From the NCBI RefSeq assembly GCF_028554725.1, contig NC_071671.1, positions 28,148,001-28,212,000 on the forward strand: a stretch of 64,000 bases of DNA, in the 5' to 3' direction. Positions 44,615 through 55,199 of the stretch are shown here, one piece after another; within the stretch, counting starts at the first letter, position 1, and every line of letters starts with the position of its first letter. Origin of the DNA: Zeugodacus cucurbitae (lineage: Eukaryota; Arthropoda; Insecta; Diptera; Tephritidae). The notes under the pieces are model-generated. The model searched no databases. It worked only from the letters and a program-made list of their open reading frames with translations, and was not told the DNA's origin. Both the position numbers and the translations under genes were made by a program.

Positions 44615-46500
44615 TTTAATATTACAGTTGACCATTTCTTTACATTTTGAGGTACGAACAAACAAACATATGCACATAGAATATTCTTTGTATATCAATA
44701 AGTATATAATTATGAATACAACAGTATTGCTAATATGTTTGTCCGTGATTATTTATGTTGCCCAATAAGGATAATGAGTTTTTCGTTATTTTAAATTCAA
44801 TTGGAAACGTTTTAGGAACAGTAATTAGTTTTTTACTTTTTTTACTCTTTCTCTTCAAACCAATACAGTCGTTCCCATTCGTAGCAATATACATATGCAT
44901 TAAAATTGGGCTTCCTTTGTCTATAGGTATTCTCAAAATTTGTTCGAAATTGATCAATATCGTACTCTTTGCTTGCTGGGTTTCCGTTACTGTTTGTATG
45001 TACTCCGTCAACACATATGAATGGGCCATTATAAAGTTGTGCTGTTGTTTTGAAGCGGGCGAGGGTACATGCTTAGTGGTCATTTGGGACCAGCTCGAAC
45101 AACATCAGTCGCGGTTCTGATGGAACGGCGGGGAGTCAAAGGGGGCAATGGGGGTTATAACGGCGTATACTTTCGCGTTCCTTACAAACGTATATACTTA
45201 TTATTGTTGTTATTGTGAGAAATATAATGAATAGCTGGCGAACCACTTCTCGCCTTCCTGACTTCCTGTCTTGCTATGTTTCCCTATTATACCCATACAT
45301 ACATACATCTGTATTTTCTTTATCAAATGTAGTACAACAAGAACAACAACAGCATTAGTAGCAGTCATAAAAAAGTGCACCTTCGCTTTAGAACACCTCT
45401 TATTTGCCGTTTTTGCCGCAACTAACTGCGTCGGCGGTCATGGTGGCCAACAGGAAAATGAATGAGTGAACGAATGGAAACAAGACGCTTAAAATCGTTG
45501 TCGATGCTAAACCGTGGACCACGGCTCCTGGCATCCAAATGGTTAACAGTGCAAACGACAGCAATAAAGACAACAACAACAATGAGTTTGGTGCGGGCTA
45601 GTGAGTGACTGAGTGCGAAATGCACTCTGGGGGGCTTTAAACTAAAATGAAAATCGCTTGCATATGTACATATGGGCGCTTGAACCCCAATGTATCCACA
45701 CAACACACCAATATGCCCTACCGTAAAGCTCATATGAACATATTTTTCCAGAAATATATGTTATGTACATATGTACCTATATACGAGTATGCTAGTCGTA
45801 ATACGATCCAAATATGCCTTTACCTTGTGGAAAATGCGATATAAATATCTGGATTTGTGCTACACGCTTACATATTTACCCACCTATATAGCATATGCAT
45901 ATGTTCCAATCTGATTATTTATGTACTGTAATTGCATAAATACTGACTTACCATACATTGTATATATCTTTCCTTATATATATTAAAGGCGATCTCTTCT
46001 CAAAGAAGTTTCACATCACCGACAGTCCAGGTGCACGTCCATCCAACTTACAGGTGATACATATAAATGAGTTGGCAGCGCAATGTGGTAAAAAATCTGT
46101 CTGATATGGGTACAGCTGAACTGTATGGAGCTTTATATAATAAAGTTCAATATCAATAAATATGTTCAATTTCCTCTTGCATACCTTTGAGCCTTATTTG
46201 TTAAACAAGTTACAGAAATAAAAGGAGCTTTACTTTTAATTTTTATAAAATAATATGATAAGGCCTCTGCGCCATGTTCACTTGTGATCAAGTATCGTAT
46301 AACCATAAAGGACATATTTGAGCTGGAATATTGTTTATGAAAATTTAAGTGAAAAAATATAATAAATTTGTTTATATAATAATTTTTAATGTACTTGCAC
46401 GATTGGTGTGGATATTCTTATTGATTTTGGAAACACTTACAACGATACAATTTAAATTCTTACCATATTGATTTTAATTTTTGGAGTTCACATTAGACAT
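44615..46500. other. Repeat-poor intron island
   Basis: A 121-codon hydrophobic frame (44755-45120) overlaps a 117-codon frame on the other strand and shows no family features. GC-rich blocks at about 45040-45170 and 45370-45640 stand out from the AT-rich surroundings and may be regulatory. An exon-like stretch at about 45987-46051 is treated under findings. Confidence 0.4.
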
Positions 46501-46689
46501 TAGGGGAAAACTACAGTTAGACATAAGGGTAATAATACAAATAATAGGGTCACGGATTTCAATTTTGCAAAGATCAATAGAAAATAACTATTAAATCGAA
46601 TTAATTCAAATATAATAATTATTATTATTCTTCACTGCTTATGTATTTGAAATCATAAATGAAACTTAAAAAAAATACTTCTTCGTAAC

Positions 46690-47040
46690 CTAATCATCAA
46701 AGCAGGGATTGAGCTTAGATTCCACTAAACCGGTGTGCATCTTTTGAAGGATCGTGTAACACACATACTTTTTTCCAGAAATCAGCTTTGATTCCGGTAT
46801 TTTTTTTGTCTTAAGTGCTTCTTCAATATTTTCTATAAGATTTAGGTCTGACGATTGTGCAACCCATAATTTCAATAACAATGTCTGAAAACGATTCCGA
46901 AGGTGTGTTTGCGGCCATTGCCTTGCTGATATACCCATTTTAATCGCATTTCCACTCAGGAAAAGGTAGCATAATATCTTCAAGTATTTGAACATAAAGT
47001 GGTGTGACCATATTTTTCTTAATTCAAATTATTGACCCAA
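46690..47040 (-). pseudogene. Tc1-like transposase C-terminal remnant
   Basis: The minus-strand frame contains LLLKLWVAQSSDLNLIENIEEALKTKKI, matching the Tc1 block WPAQSPDLNPIENLWxxLKxxI, preceded in another frame by HxS-type wording. Stops and shifts remove the rest. Terminal repeats were not found. Confidence 0.65.
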
Positions 47041-47452
47041 CGCCAGGCCAGGAAAACAACTAATAATACACCTATATAATTGAATATACCACTAAAATGG
47101 TATATCGCGAATTATGAGGAAAATTATACACGTTTTTCTATTTTCATGATTTCATGACCGCTTCTATACATTGTCTTGCGTGTCCGGTATTTAAAATAAC
47201 TCATGAAAATTATCTTCTATTTATACAATAATGTCGATTAAAATAAGAATTCCGATAAATTTAACGCACTGACCTTATGTTTTTGTCCATGCCTTCTCTT
47301 CGATTTGAATGATGTTTAGCATTTATATAAACAAACGATTTTTTTAAGTGTTGCTAAATAAGTGTTTATGAGAACTACGATGTCCACTAATAATCTCCAA
47401 AAGGAACTCAATAGTTTACGATAATTAATTTAATTTTTTCCATAACCATATC

Positions 47453-47693
47453 TAATAGGTCTACAACTTTGCTTCCGCCGTTTTCAAATAGACGTCTCTA
47501 GGGTCAAGCACTGATCGATTAAAGAGATTTTCCGAATTTTAGATATTTGCGGGAAATTTTGCTTTTCCTTTTTAATTCCAAGAAAAGTTCGACTAAGGCT
47601 CATCGACATTTGTAACATCGACATTTGTAACCGTTTTTATAAAAAAAAATTAAATTTACAAAAAAACGGCGGAAGCAAAGTTTAAGACCTAAT
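47453..47693. mobile_element. Small TIR element (MITE C)
   Basis: About 240 bp. The left end (AATAGGTCTACAACTTTGC then TTCCGCCGTTTT) and the right end (AAAACGGCGGAAGCAAAG then TTTAAGACCTAAT) are inverted copies over about 30 bp with few mismatches. Internally, CATCGACATTTGTAA is repeated. It lies at the LTR side of the gypsy-type element and may be inserted in its LTR. Confidence 0.8.
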
Positions 47694-47828
47694 ATATATA
47701 TGACGGTGGTCTGTCTGTTTGTCTGTCCTTAATTTATCTTCGTCCCTACTGTTTCGTGGTCATTCCAGTCCGTTCGCTGATGTCACATCTACACAATGAT
47801 GCATTTCTATTTCAGTTTTATTGTCCGT

Positions 47829-48020
47829 TTACACAGTCCTACATTCGGCTATCCTGAATGATGGGTCCAGGAATAATGGGTTCCACTTCTTCAAAAATTC
47901 AGCAATTTTTATTATGCGTCTTGGTCCTTCATGACCACCTATCTTCTCGACTTCATATCTTCCATGTGCCATCTTCTTCACAATTCTATAAGGCCCAAAG
48001 AATTTTTCTTTAAGTCTCAA
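47829..48020 (-). pseudogene. Gypsy integrase C-terminal domain
   Basis: The frame reads MRLKEKFFGPYRIVKKM and GRYEVEKIGGHEGPRR, the GPY/F module that ends many gypsy integrases and helps target-site choice. It ends at CRTV just before the LTR remnant. A frameshift separates it from the core at 48056. Confidence 0.82.
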
Positions 48021-48055
48021 TCCTGCTCCATACTGCGTTGGCTACTAGCTCGTTT

Positions 48056-48676
48056 TTATTGTAGTCGACCTCTTGTTCGCCTATTTTCCTTCTGAATCCT
48101 AGCAATATTGTGTGGTGGCTTCTGTCCGTTTGCTCGTGGCACTCCCGTAGCTATTAATAAATGCTGGATTTCTTCATCCTCGCAGTACTGTTTAAACAAA
48201 TTCGACGTAAAGGCCGCGCCTCTGTCTATGTCACGTCTTGGATTTTCGAAAACGGCTGCTCTCTTCTTTAAGCATTTGTCGACTGCATTAGCTCCTGTGT
48301 TCTTAGTTGGATATAGCCAAACGAACTTGGAGAATGCGTCCAGCATCACAAGGATGTAGTTATATGCCTTTTTTGTCGACTCCAGCGGCCCAACGTGATC
48401 GAGATGTAGTGTTCCCAAAGGCTTGTCCTCTTTAGTAATGGGATTTAGGAAACCTGCATTCTTTCCTGACTTCGTATCGTTGACGATACACTCTACGCAA
48501 CTTCTTACGACTTTTATTGCCTTCCTATTTAAATTTGGTATATAAAATGATTTTTTAACTGCTTCTTCCGTTTTCTTAATGGAAAAGTGTCCTTGCCTAT
48601 GTGCTATGTTGATGATTTCGTTTTTCATAACAACTGGAACTAACTTTGTGCTTAGTCGCCGATAATCGCAACACAA
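48056..48676 (-). pseudogene. Gypsy integrase core
   Basis: The frame starts within RT (LCCDYRRLSTKL, the C-VDYRxLN motif) and jumps directly into integrase, so an internal deletion removed the rest of RT and RNase H. The zinc-binding HHCC region is HRQGHFSIKKTE…CVEC. The DDE core shows LHLDHVGPL (first Asp), DAFSKFVWLYPTK, and IDRGAAFTSNLF (second Asp, with the usual Ser-Asp changed to Ile-Asp). Where the catalytic Glu should follow (GxxERxN), the text is GQKPPHN, so the Glu is lost to a shift. Dead copy. Confidence 0.85.
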
Positions 48677-48782
48677 ACGCCTTTCTTCAAAACTAACACC
48701 AGATTTTCGTAGACTGGAGTGTCATCTGAAAGTAGAGTAAGTTCGGGTAATATGGAATACCTATTTTTTTTTTAATCATAAC

Positions 48783-50152
48783 CAGTGTGACCATTTTAGC
48801 CTTTTTGCAGCTAAATTTAGATTTTTTTTGTATTTAGCCGCAAAATTTTCATTTAGCATTTAGCATTTTTCTTAGCTTTTCGCGATTATTAGTTTAGCAT
48901 TTTTTAGCGTTATTCTATCCAAAAAATTTCAAATGTTTTATTACTTTTTTGTATAAATATTAATTGAATGGATCAAATTCGCGTTTAGAAGATTTTTTTG
49001 TTCCAACACCATACTTTAATTACAACTTTGAAGAATTTGTAAAATCAAAGAAAGATGTAATCAATTCTGAAGAAGAAAATGAAATAAGAGTTACTTGCCG
49101 AAAGTTTATAGCTCAGTTAATATATCAGCTTAGACAACGATTGCCAACAAATTTTCTAAATCTTAAAAATACAAATTTGTTTTCTGTAGAAAACAGTTTA
49201 AAAACGAAAAAATTTAAATTGCATGAACATTTTGAACAACAAATGGAAGATTTCACAGTGGACGAAATTACTATTTTGGAAAAGCAATGGCAAAAGCTAA
49301 GTACATATGAATGGGCAAACAAAAACTCAAGAATTGATTTCTGGATAAGTGTATACGAATATAAAAATGCTTTAAATGAAAACCCGTTCCAGGAATTGTC
49401 TTCTTTTCTTATGAAGTTTCTAGTTTTACCATTTAGTAACGCAGAAGTTGAAAGAGTTTTCAGTGGCATGAACCTTATAAAAACAAAAATTAGAAATAGA
49501 ATGATATTGAACACTATGAATTCACTTCTTTACATTAGATGCGGATTGAAAAGGTTAAATAAATGTTGCGAAAGTTCTAAAATTACCAACGATCTCATAC
49601 AAAAATGTGATAAAAACATGTATGATAATGATATTTCGACCGACTCTTCGGAAGTTGAGGAACAATATTCATTTGATAATGTATTTAGTTTATAATTAAA
49701 ATGTATCATTTGTAAACAAATGATATTTAAAAAATGTACTGAAATGCTATTAAATAGCGATTTATATGTTTATGTTTTTTTTTATATAAATATACATATA
49801 CATATGTATGTATGTACAAACCAATGTGATATTGAATTGAATGATCACTTTTTCTTTTATGTTTGTAAGACCATTTATGATTCTTTTTTATTCAATAAAT
49901 AGTTTTTTTTTGTTATTTGCCATGGCTCAACAATACATGGTTGAATTACTACATGACATTGTTTTATTCTACTGAAATATATTTCTAAGGCAACATTGAA
50001 TACAAAATTTTAAAAAAATTAACGCTTTATAGTGATTATTTTATGTAAAAAACGTTTTCATATTTAGCATTATTTTTTGGCATTTTAATATTTTTTTAGC
50101 ATTATTTTAATGCTGATTTAGCTGCCACACTTTTTTAGATCTGGTCACACTG
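48783..50152 (+). mobile_element. hAT transposon (1,370 bp) with 8-bp duplication
   Basis: The ends are CAGTGTGACCA and its complement TGGTCACACTG, flanked by an exact 8-bp duplication ATCATAAC (48775-48782 and 50153-50160). Multiple TTTAGCATTTT-type repeats occur just inside both ends, typical of hAT sub-terminal binding sites. The single open frame (48964-49695) encodes only the C-terminal part of a transposase, so the element is internally deleted. Confidence 0.93.
48964..49695 (+). CDS. hAT transposase C-terminal protein (truncated, open frame)
   Basis: 244 codons with no stop. The C-terminal hAT dimerisation (Dimer_Tnp) region is clear: NPFQELSSFLMKFLVLPFSNAEVERVFSGM, then KTKIRNRMxxxTMNSLLYIRCGL (residues about 140-195). 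An acidic tail follows. Upstream text (LEDFFVPTPYFNYNFEEFVK, IEKQWQKLSTYEW) fits the end of the insertion domain. The BED zinc finger and the RNase H-like catalytic core are missing, so it could not transpose DNA alone. The full openness in a nested fossil is notable; a dimerisation-only protein could in principle interfere with an active relative, but that is speculation. Confidence 0.82.
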   Translation: MNGSNSRLEDFFVPTPYFNYNFEEFVKSKKDVINSEEENEIRVTCRKFIAQLIYQLRQRLPTNFLNLKNTNLFSVENSLKTKKFKLHEHFEQQMEDFTVDEITILEKQWQKLSTYEWANKNSRIDFWISVYEYKNALNENPFQELSSFLMKFLVLPFSNAEVERVFSGMNLIKTKIRNRMILNTMNSLLYIRCGLKRLNKCCESSKITNDLIQKCDKNMYDNDISTDSSEVEEQYSFDNVFSL

Positions 50153-51004
50153 ATCATAACTATGGAACTTTCGAAATTCGATATAAATCATCACTGAATT
50201 ATTGGCTAAAAGAATACACTGCAAAAAATTGTTTACACAAAATGATAAATATTTTTTAAAGAAAAATTAAGAAAAAGTCAAAAAGTAGTACTTTGAAAAT
50301 GATGCGGGTAATGTGGTATACATGGTTCGTTAAATATGGAATACTATCCCATATTACCAACACAATATCAACGATTTAGATTTTTTTATAAATGTGTTAA
50401 AAGAAAAAAACAATTAAATTGAAAAAATTTATTAAGCACACAAGATTAAAGTAACGATATAGCCTCCATGGTTTTGTATGTAATTAAAAAAACTTTAAGG
50501 CCAAAAAAAAACATATTTACTAAATTTCATTACATTTCATAAATTTAACACATTTAATGTGCACAAAAATTTCTATATATTCTATATCTTTATATGCAGG
50601 AGTAGCAAAGGAATGTGGCACTTCTTTATGGGATGCATACGACGTGAGCCCAGATTACTTCGCATTGCAAACATGAAGTCCAGGTTTGCACCTCTTCCCA
50701 GCGTTTATTAGAAAAATTGCATATAATATCTTAAAATGGAGGAATATCAGATTCTTCGAAAGTTATGCTGTGATCGGATTCTTCGAAATGCAAATGTATG
50801 ATCCGACTCGCTAGATGACTTCTCTGTTGTTTTGATGAACGTGTTTTCTTATGCACTGGAAGATTTTTTCCTTTGCTGGATTTCATGGGGATTTCTTAGT
50901 TGAATTATGTTTAATTTGCTATGAATCCTGCTTTAGTAAAAATATTTTTATTTAACGGAAAAATTTCTGTACTCTTAAAACAACTTTCCGACCTTGTTCT
51001 CGAG

Positions 51005-51194
51005 TAAAGCGCCTTACTTCGTCAATATAATATACTTTAAGAGGGCCCATGAATGTTTTGTCCAATGACTGCATTTTATGTGTAGAATGTGGTGGCCATC
51101 TAATATTAAAAGAACCGGATCTTCTTTAGATGGTTTTCTGAAATCTAGGAAGAGTTTAAACCAATTGGTGAAAATTGGTATTTGTACGCATCCC
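51005..51194 (-). pseudogene. Pogo-like transposase, C-terminal part of the DDE domain
   Basis: Reading IFTNWFKLFLDFRKPSKEDPVLLILDGHH, it matches the pogo/Tigger block WLxxFxxxxxPTxEDPVLLILDGHxSH, in which the Asp of LDGH is the second catalytic residue. It is the downstream half of the transposase cut by RTE copy D. The text after KCSHWT is degraded. Confidence 0.82.
51185..51194. repeat. Target-site duplication of RTE copy D, left
   Basis: TACGCATCCC, repeated at 53411-53420 as TACGCATTCC (one mismatch). Confidence 0.82.
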
Positions 51195-53330
51195 GACATT
51201 ATCTATTAGCAGCAAAGATACGCACTCGCCTCTGTGCAGCAAAGAACGCGCGTCAACAAATACAAGGAAGGTTCGACGTCGAAAAGCTGCAATCACAACC
51301 GACAGCCGAGCGATTTTCTACTCGACTTGCACTCCTGCTCTCTGAGAGCACTCATCAGCATATCGATATAAGGGAGCTGTGGAACGGCATCTCAAACTCA
51401 TTGCATACCGCTGCAGCCGAAACAATTGGTCTCCGGCAACGCCAAAAAACCAGTTGGTACGATGAGAGTTGTCGTTCCGCAGTGGAGAGAAAACAGACTG
51501 CCTACCTCGCTATGTTGCGAAAGACCACAACAAGTTCGGGGTGGGACAGATATCGAGAACTGAAAAGGGATGCGAGACGCATTTGCAGACAAAAAAAGAA
51601 AGAGGCCGAAATGCGTGAGTATGAAAAGCTTGAAAAGCTGGCCGACATGGGTAATGCTCGAAAATTTTATGAAAAGATCAGGCGCTTTACAGAAGGCTTC
51701 AAGACCGGAGCATTATCATGTAGGGACCGAGGAGGTAATCTGGTAACGGATGTCCAGAGCATACTGGGATTATGGAGGAAACACTTCTCCGGCCAGCTTA
51801 ATGGCAGTGATAGTACAACACCAGGAGATGGCGAACCCGATTCCTCAATCGATGACGATGGAATAGATATTCCATTACCAGACCATGAAGAAATTCGAAT
51901 AGCAATTACCCGCTTGAAGAACAACAAAGCGGCGGGGGCCGATGGACTACCGGCCGAGCTATTCAAATACGGCGGCGAAGAACTGATAAGGTGCATGCAT
52001 CAGCTTCTTTGTAGAATATGGTCGGAAGAAAGCATGCCCGACGATTGGAATCTCAGTGTGCTCTGCCCAATCCATAAAAAGGGAGACCCCACAATCTGCG
52101 CCAATTACCGTGGGATAAGCCTCCTCAACATCGCGTATAATTTTCTGTCGAGCGTATTGTGTGAAAGACTAAAGCCCACCGTCAACAAACTGATTGGACC
52201 TTATCAGTGTGGCTTTAGACCTGGAAAAGCAACAATGGACCAGATATTCACCATGCGCCAAATCTTGGAAAAGACCCGAGAGAGAAGAATCGATACTCAC
52301 CATCTTTTCATCGATTTTAAGCTGCCTTCGATAGCACCAAAAGGAGCTGCCTTTTGCCGCGATGTCTGAATTTGGTATCCCTGCAAAACTAATACGGCTA
52401 TGTAAACTGACGTTGAGCAACACCAAAAGCTCCATCAGGATCGGGAAGGACCTTTCCGAGCCGTTCGATACCAAACGAGGCTTCAGACAGGGTGACTCAC
52501 TATCGTGCGACTTCTTCAATCTATTACTGGAAAAATAATACGAGCTGAAGAGCTAAATAGAGAAGGTACAATCTTCTACAAGAGTGTACAGCTGCTGACG
52601 TATGCCGATGACATTGATATCATCGGTAGTAACAACCGAGCCGTTTGTTCTGCTTTTTCCAGACTAGATAAAGAGGCGAAGCGTATGGGTCTGGTAGTGA
52701 ATGAGGACAAGACGAAATATCTCCTGTCATCAAACAAACAGTCAGCGCACTCGCGTCTTGGCTCCCACGTCACTGTTGACAGTCATACCTGATACATACA
52801 TACCTTAACCAGCGTTAACAACACAAACAATGTCAGCCTTGAAATCCAACGCAGAATCACTCTTGCCAACAGGTGTTACTTTGGACTGAGTAGGCAATTG
52901 CAAAGTAAAGTCCTCTCTCGACGAACAAAAATCAAACTCTACAAGTCGCTAATTATTCCCGTCCTGATGTATGGCGCTGAAGCGTGGACGATGACAACAT
53001 CAGATGAGACGACTCTTGGGGTTTTCGAGAGAAAGGTTTTGCGTAAGATTTATGGTCCTCTGAACATTGGCAACGGCGAATACCGCAGACGATGGAACGA
53101 TGAGCTGTACGATTTATACGACGACATTGACATAGTTCAGCGAATAAAAAGACAGCGGCTACGCTGGCTAAGTCATGTTGTACGAATGGATGAAAACACT
53201 CCAGCTCTGAAAGTGTTCGATGCAGTACCCGCTGGAGGAAGCCGCGGAAGAGCACGACCTCCACTCCGGTGGAAAGATCAAGTGCAAAGTGACCTGGCTT
53301 CACTTGGTGTTTCCAGTTAGCGCCAAAAAG
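51195..53330 (+). pseudogene. RTE reverse transcriptase pseudogene (copy D)
   Basis: Frame 51195-52369 holds the endonuclease end and RT with NNKAAGADGLPAELFK, SVLCPIHKKGDPTICANYRG, GFRPGKATMDQ and LFIDFK, then shifts. GFRQGDSLSCDFF (about 52480-52520) is in another frame. TYADDIDIIGSNNRA (catalytic YADD, about 52600-52640) continues to a stop near 52792. The last frame (52898-53320) has YGAEAWTMTTSDET, RWLSHVVRMDE and GRARPPLRW. The subfamily differs from copy A (DDIDIVQRIKRQ, DELYDLYDD). Confidence 0.87.
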
Positions 53331-53410
53331 CAAAAAGGAGGAACGAGTGGCGCGCTCTGGTGGATTCGGCTATAGTCGCTTAAGCGGTTTCTACGCCAAA
53401 TATATATATA
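51195..53410 (+). mobile_element. RTE/BovB-type retrotransposon, copy D, 5'-truncated
   Basis: The insertion lies in the pogo-like transposase gene with a 10-bp duplication (one mismatch). The 5' end begins inside the endonuclease at HYLLAAKIRTRL. The 3' end is …GCGGTTTCTACGCCAAA followed by a (TA)n tail at 53401-53410. Breaks: a shift in the LFIDFK motif A region near 52320, and a further shift and stops near 52540 and 52790. Confidence 0.9.
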
Positions 53411-54165
53411 TACGCATTCCGAATGATGATTTCGCTCCTAGTGGTGCCTCCTTCATAAGTGGATTACTATTCTTCCTTGGGAAAATAAAATATGGAGGCA
53501 CAAAGGATCCGCCAGCACTTATACATGTTATAACCGTAATAAGCGATCCGCGTTCCGCAGAAGTCATGGTACCTATTTGTCTTTTTCCTTTTTGTGCAAT
53601 AACCTTGGATTGCCGAGACTGCATTACCGATAGCCCTGTTTTGTCAACGTTCCAAATACGAGTTGCTGACAAATTATGTTTAATATATTCATCTTCCAGC
53701 AAGTTGAAAAACGAAGACACATTTTGACGTGTGAATCCTTTTGCACGGTCGAAAGAAGTGCCAGTTGGTGTACGCAAGCTCAATATTTCCAGATGTCGCT
53801 TACAAAATCCGAATAACCAGTCTTTACCCGCACATTTTGCCAAAACATTGAATTTATTAGGAATGTTGTTTCTTAAAGCTATTTGGAATGCAAGAGACCG
53901 CAAATTCAGTCTCGTTAGCCCCCAAAAGTACCTTACAATGTCACTCTCTATTTCTTGGCTAAAAACTGGTTTTCTTCCAAGTTTTGTTACAAGTAGCTCC
54001 TCCGATGTTTGTTGCCTCTAGCCATACGCTGCAATGTGGTATGTGGAACTTCGTACAGTTTAGAAGCCAGTAGAATACCAACTTCCCCATTTCTTACAGC
54101 TGCTATGGCTTTTCTCATATTCTCCACATTCCATAGTCCATTCTGTTTTATTAAGATATTTTTTT
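53411..54165 (-). pseudogene. Pogo-like transposase, N-terminal part with Psq HTH
   Basis: From the right: a pipsqueak-type helix-turn-helix (WNVENMRKAIAAVRNGEVG then LLASKLYEVPHTTLQRMARG), a broken linker with shifts around 53905-54010, then 53903-53411 open: a CENP-B-like second DNA-binding helix region (AGKDWLFGFCKRH…LSLRTP) and the start of the DDE domain with IWNVDKTGLSVMQ (catalytic Asp) and VIAQKGKRQIGTMTSAERG. It stops at the RTE insertion site. Together with 51005-51194 it formed one transposase gene. Such Psq/CENP-B/DDE proteins bind transposon ends and catalyse cut-and-paste. Confidence 0.85.
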
Positions 54166-54495
54166 CTCAAAAGCTCACTTTCTATAAAACTTACCTGTTT
54201 TAATTTATTTGCGATAAGTTATTTATCAGTTGAATAACTAAGTTTTATAGGAAAATCAGTTATAACCTAAAAAAATTAGTTTATGTTGCGTCCTTTTAAA
54301 AACTCTACCACTATCAATCACGTGTTTTTAGAAATTGAACGAAAACTTGACAACTTTCGGACTGTCCCTATTTTTCATTACTCTTTTCAAATTTCATAGC
54401 TGTTGTCGTAATCGGCGTTCTCACAGAGCAACTAGTTTAGAAGAAAGGCAGGTGTACCATAATAGCCGCCTATACCATAATACCCGAAGTTACTA

Positions 54496-54852
54496 TAGTA
54501 TCTTCATCTCTACTGGCGAATTCGAATTGCTTGTAGACTTATAATTCGCTACCATTCTTCTTACTATAGTTGCTTGCTCTTTGTTGAGGTGTGAAAGATC
54601 GACTTCGCCCACAGGTACCTTCTCCATTCCTGCGACCATGCACAGGGTTCCAAACTCTTCGCTCAGTTCAGCAATCCTGTCCACCTTCATCAATTGGGTT
54701 GTTCTTGCGTCAGTGCCCATCTCCGCAGTCTCATGAACCAACTTCCTTAGCCACAACAGCTCCCTCGCTCTCATTGTTTGGTACTTCCAAAGCCTTTCTA
54801 TCACGGATACGCTTGCGATACTTCCTAACAGCTTCCATATACTCCTCCTCAT
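54496..54852 (-). pseudogene. Gypsy polyprotein, segment before RT
   Basis: An open frame ending …VGEVDLSHLNKEQATIVRRM then SNSNSPVEMKI at the pogo-like insertion point. This leads into the first RT motif, whose continuation (DDTPVYEN) lies at about 48700-48730. It is the connector region of a gypsy pol gene. Confidence 0.72.
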
Positions 54853-55160
54853 CTTTATGCACCCTTGTGGTCACATTTGATTTGACATCAAATCTCTTAG
54901 GCTTCGCTGACCCAACACCGCGATCTCTCCTTACTATTCCAATATTTACCTCCTCCTTGCTCTGTGGCTTTTCCTCCACCTTCTTCCTTCGTGAAATTTT
55001 ACTTCCAACTTTATGTTGTATATCTCGATGGATGTGGTAAAGCTACCTATTGTTGTAAGTTTGCTGGTACCGATACCCATCAACTGTCGCTGTTCACTAC
55101 TTAAGTCAACGTCCAGACTAAATATGTTTCGTAACGTATAATACATAATACCTGGTTCCC
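54853..55160 (-). pseudogene. Gypsy protease region
   Basis: Overlapping frames give LFSLDVDLSSEQRQLMGIGTSK-like text and FTTSIEIYNIKLEVKFH, the style of a gypsy retropepsin with its substrate-flap sequence. The catalytic DSG/DTG triplet is not intact here. A frameshift at about 54970 leads to EEYMEAVRKYRKRIRDRKAL. Confidence 0.6.
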
Positions 55161-55199
55161 ATTCACGGGTTGTGACTGACTGTAACGAATCTTCTCGTA

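Larger units (their letters stand above)
48735..54495 (-). mobile_element. Pogo-like transposon with Psq-type HTH, nested in gypsy
   Basis: The inverted termini are GAGTAAGTTCGGGTAATATG at 48735 and the complement of TAGTAACTTCGGGTATTATG at 54495, with TA on both outer sides (48733-48734 and 54496-54497). The host gypsy RT reads …SPVEMKI before it and SDDTPVYEN after it, placing the insertion inside RT. It contains a hAT element (48783-50152) and RTE copy D (51195-53410). Without these it is about 2.2 kb, a normal size for pogo/Tigger elements. Confidence 0.85.

Noticed and set aside
44755..45120. 121-codon hydrophobic frame as a membrane protein gene
   Set aside because: It overlaps an equally long frame on the other strand, has no family features and shows no splice or promoter context.
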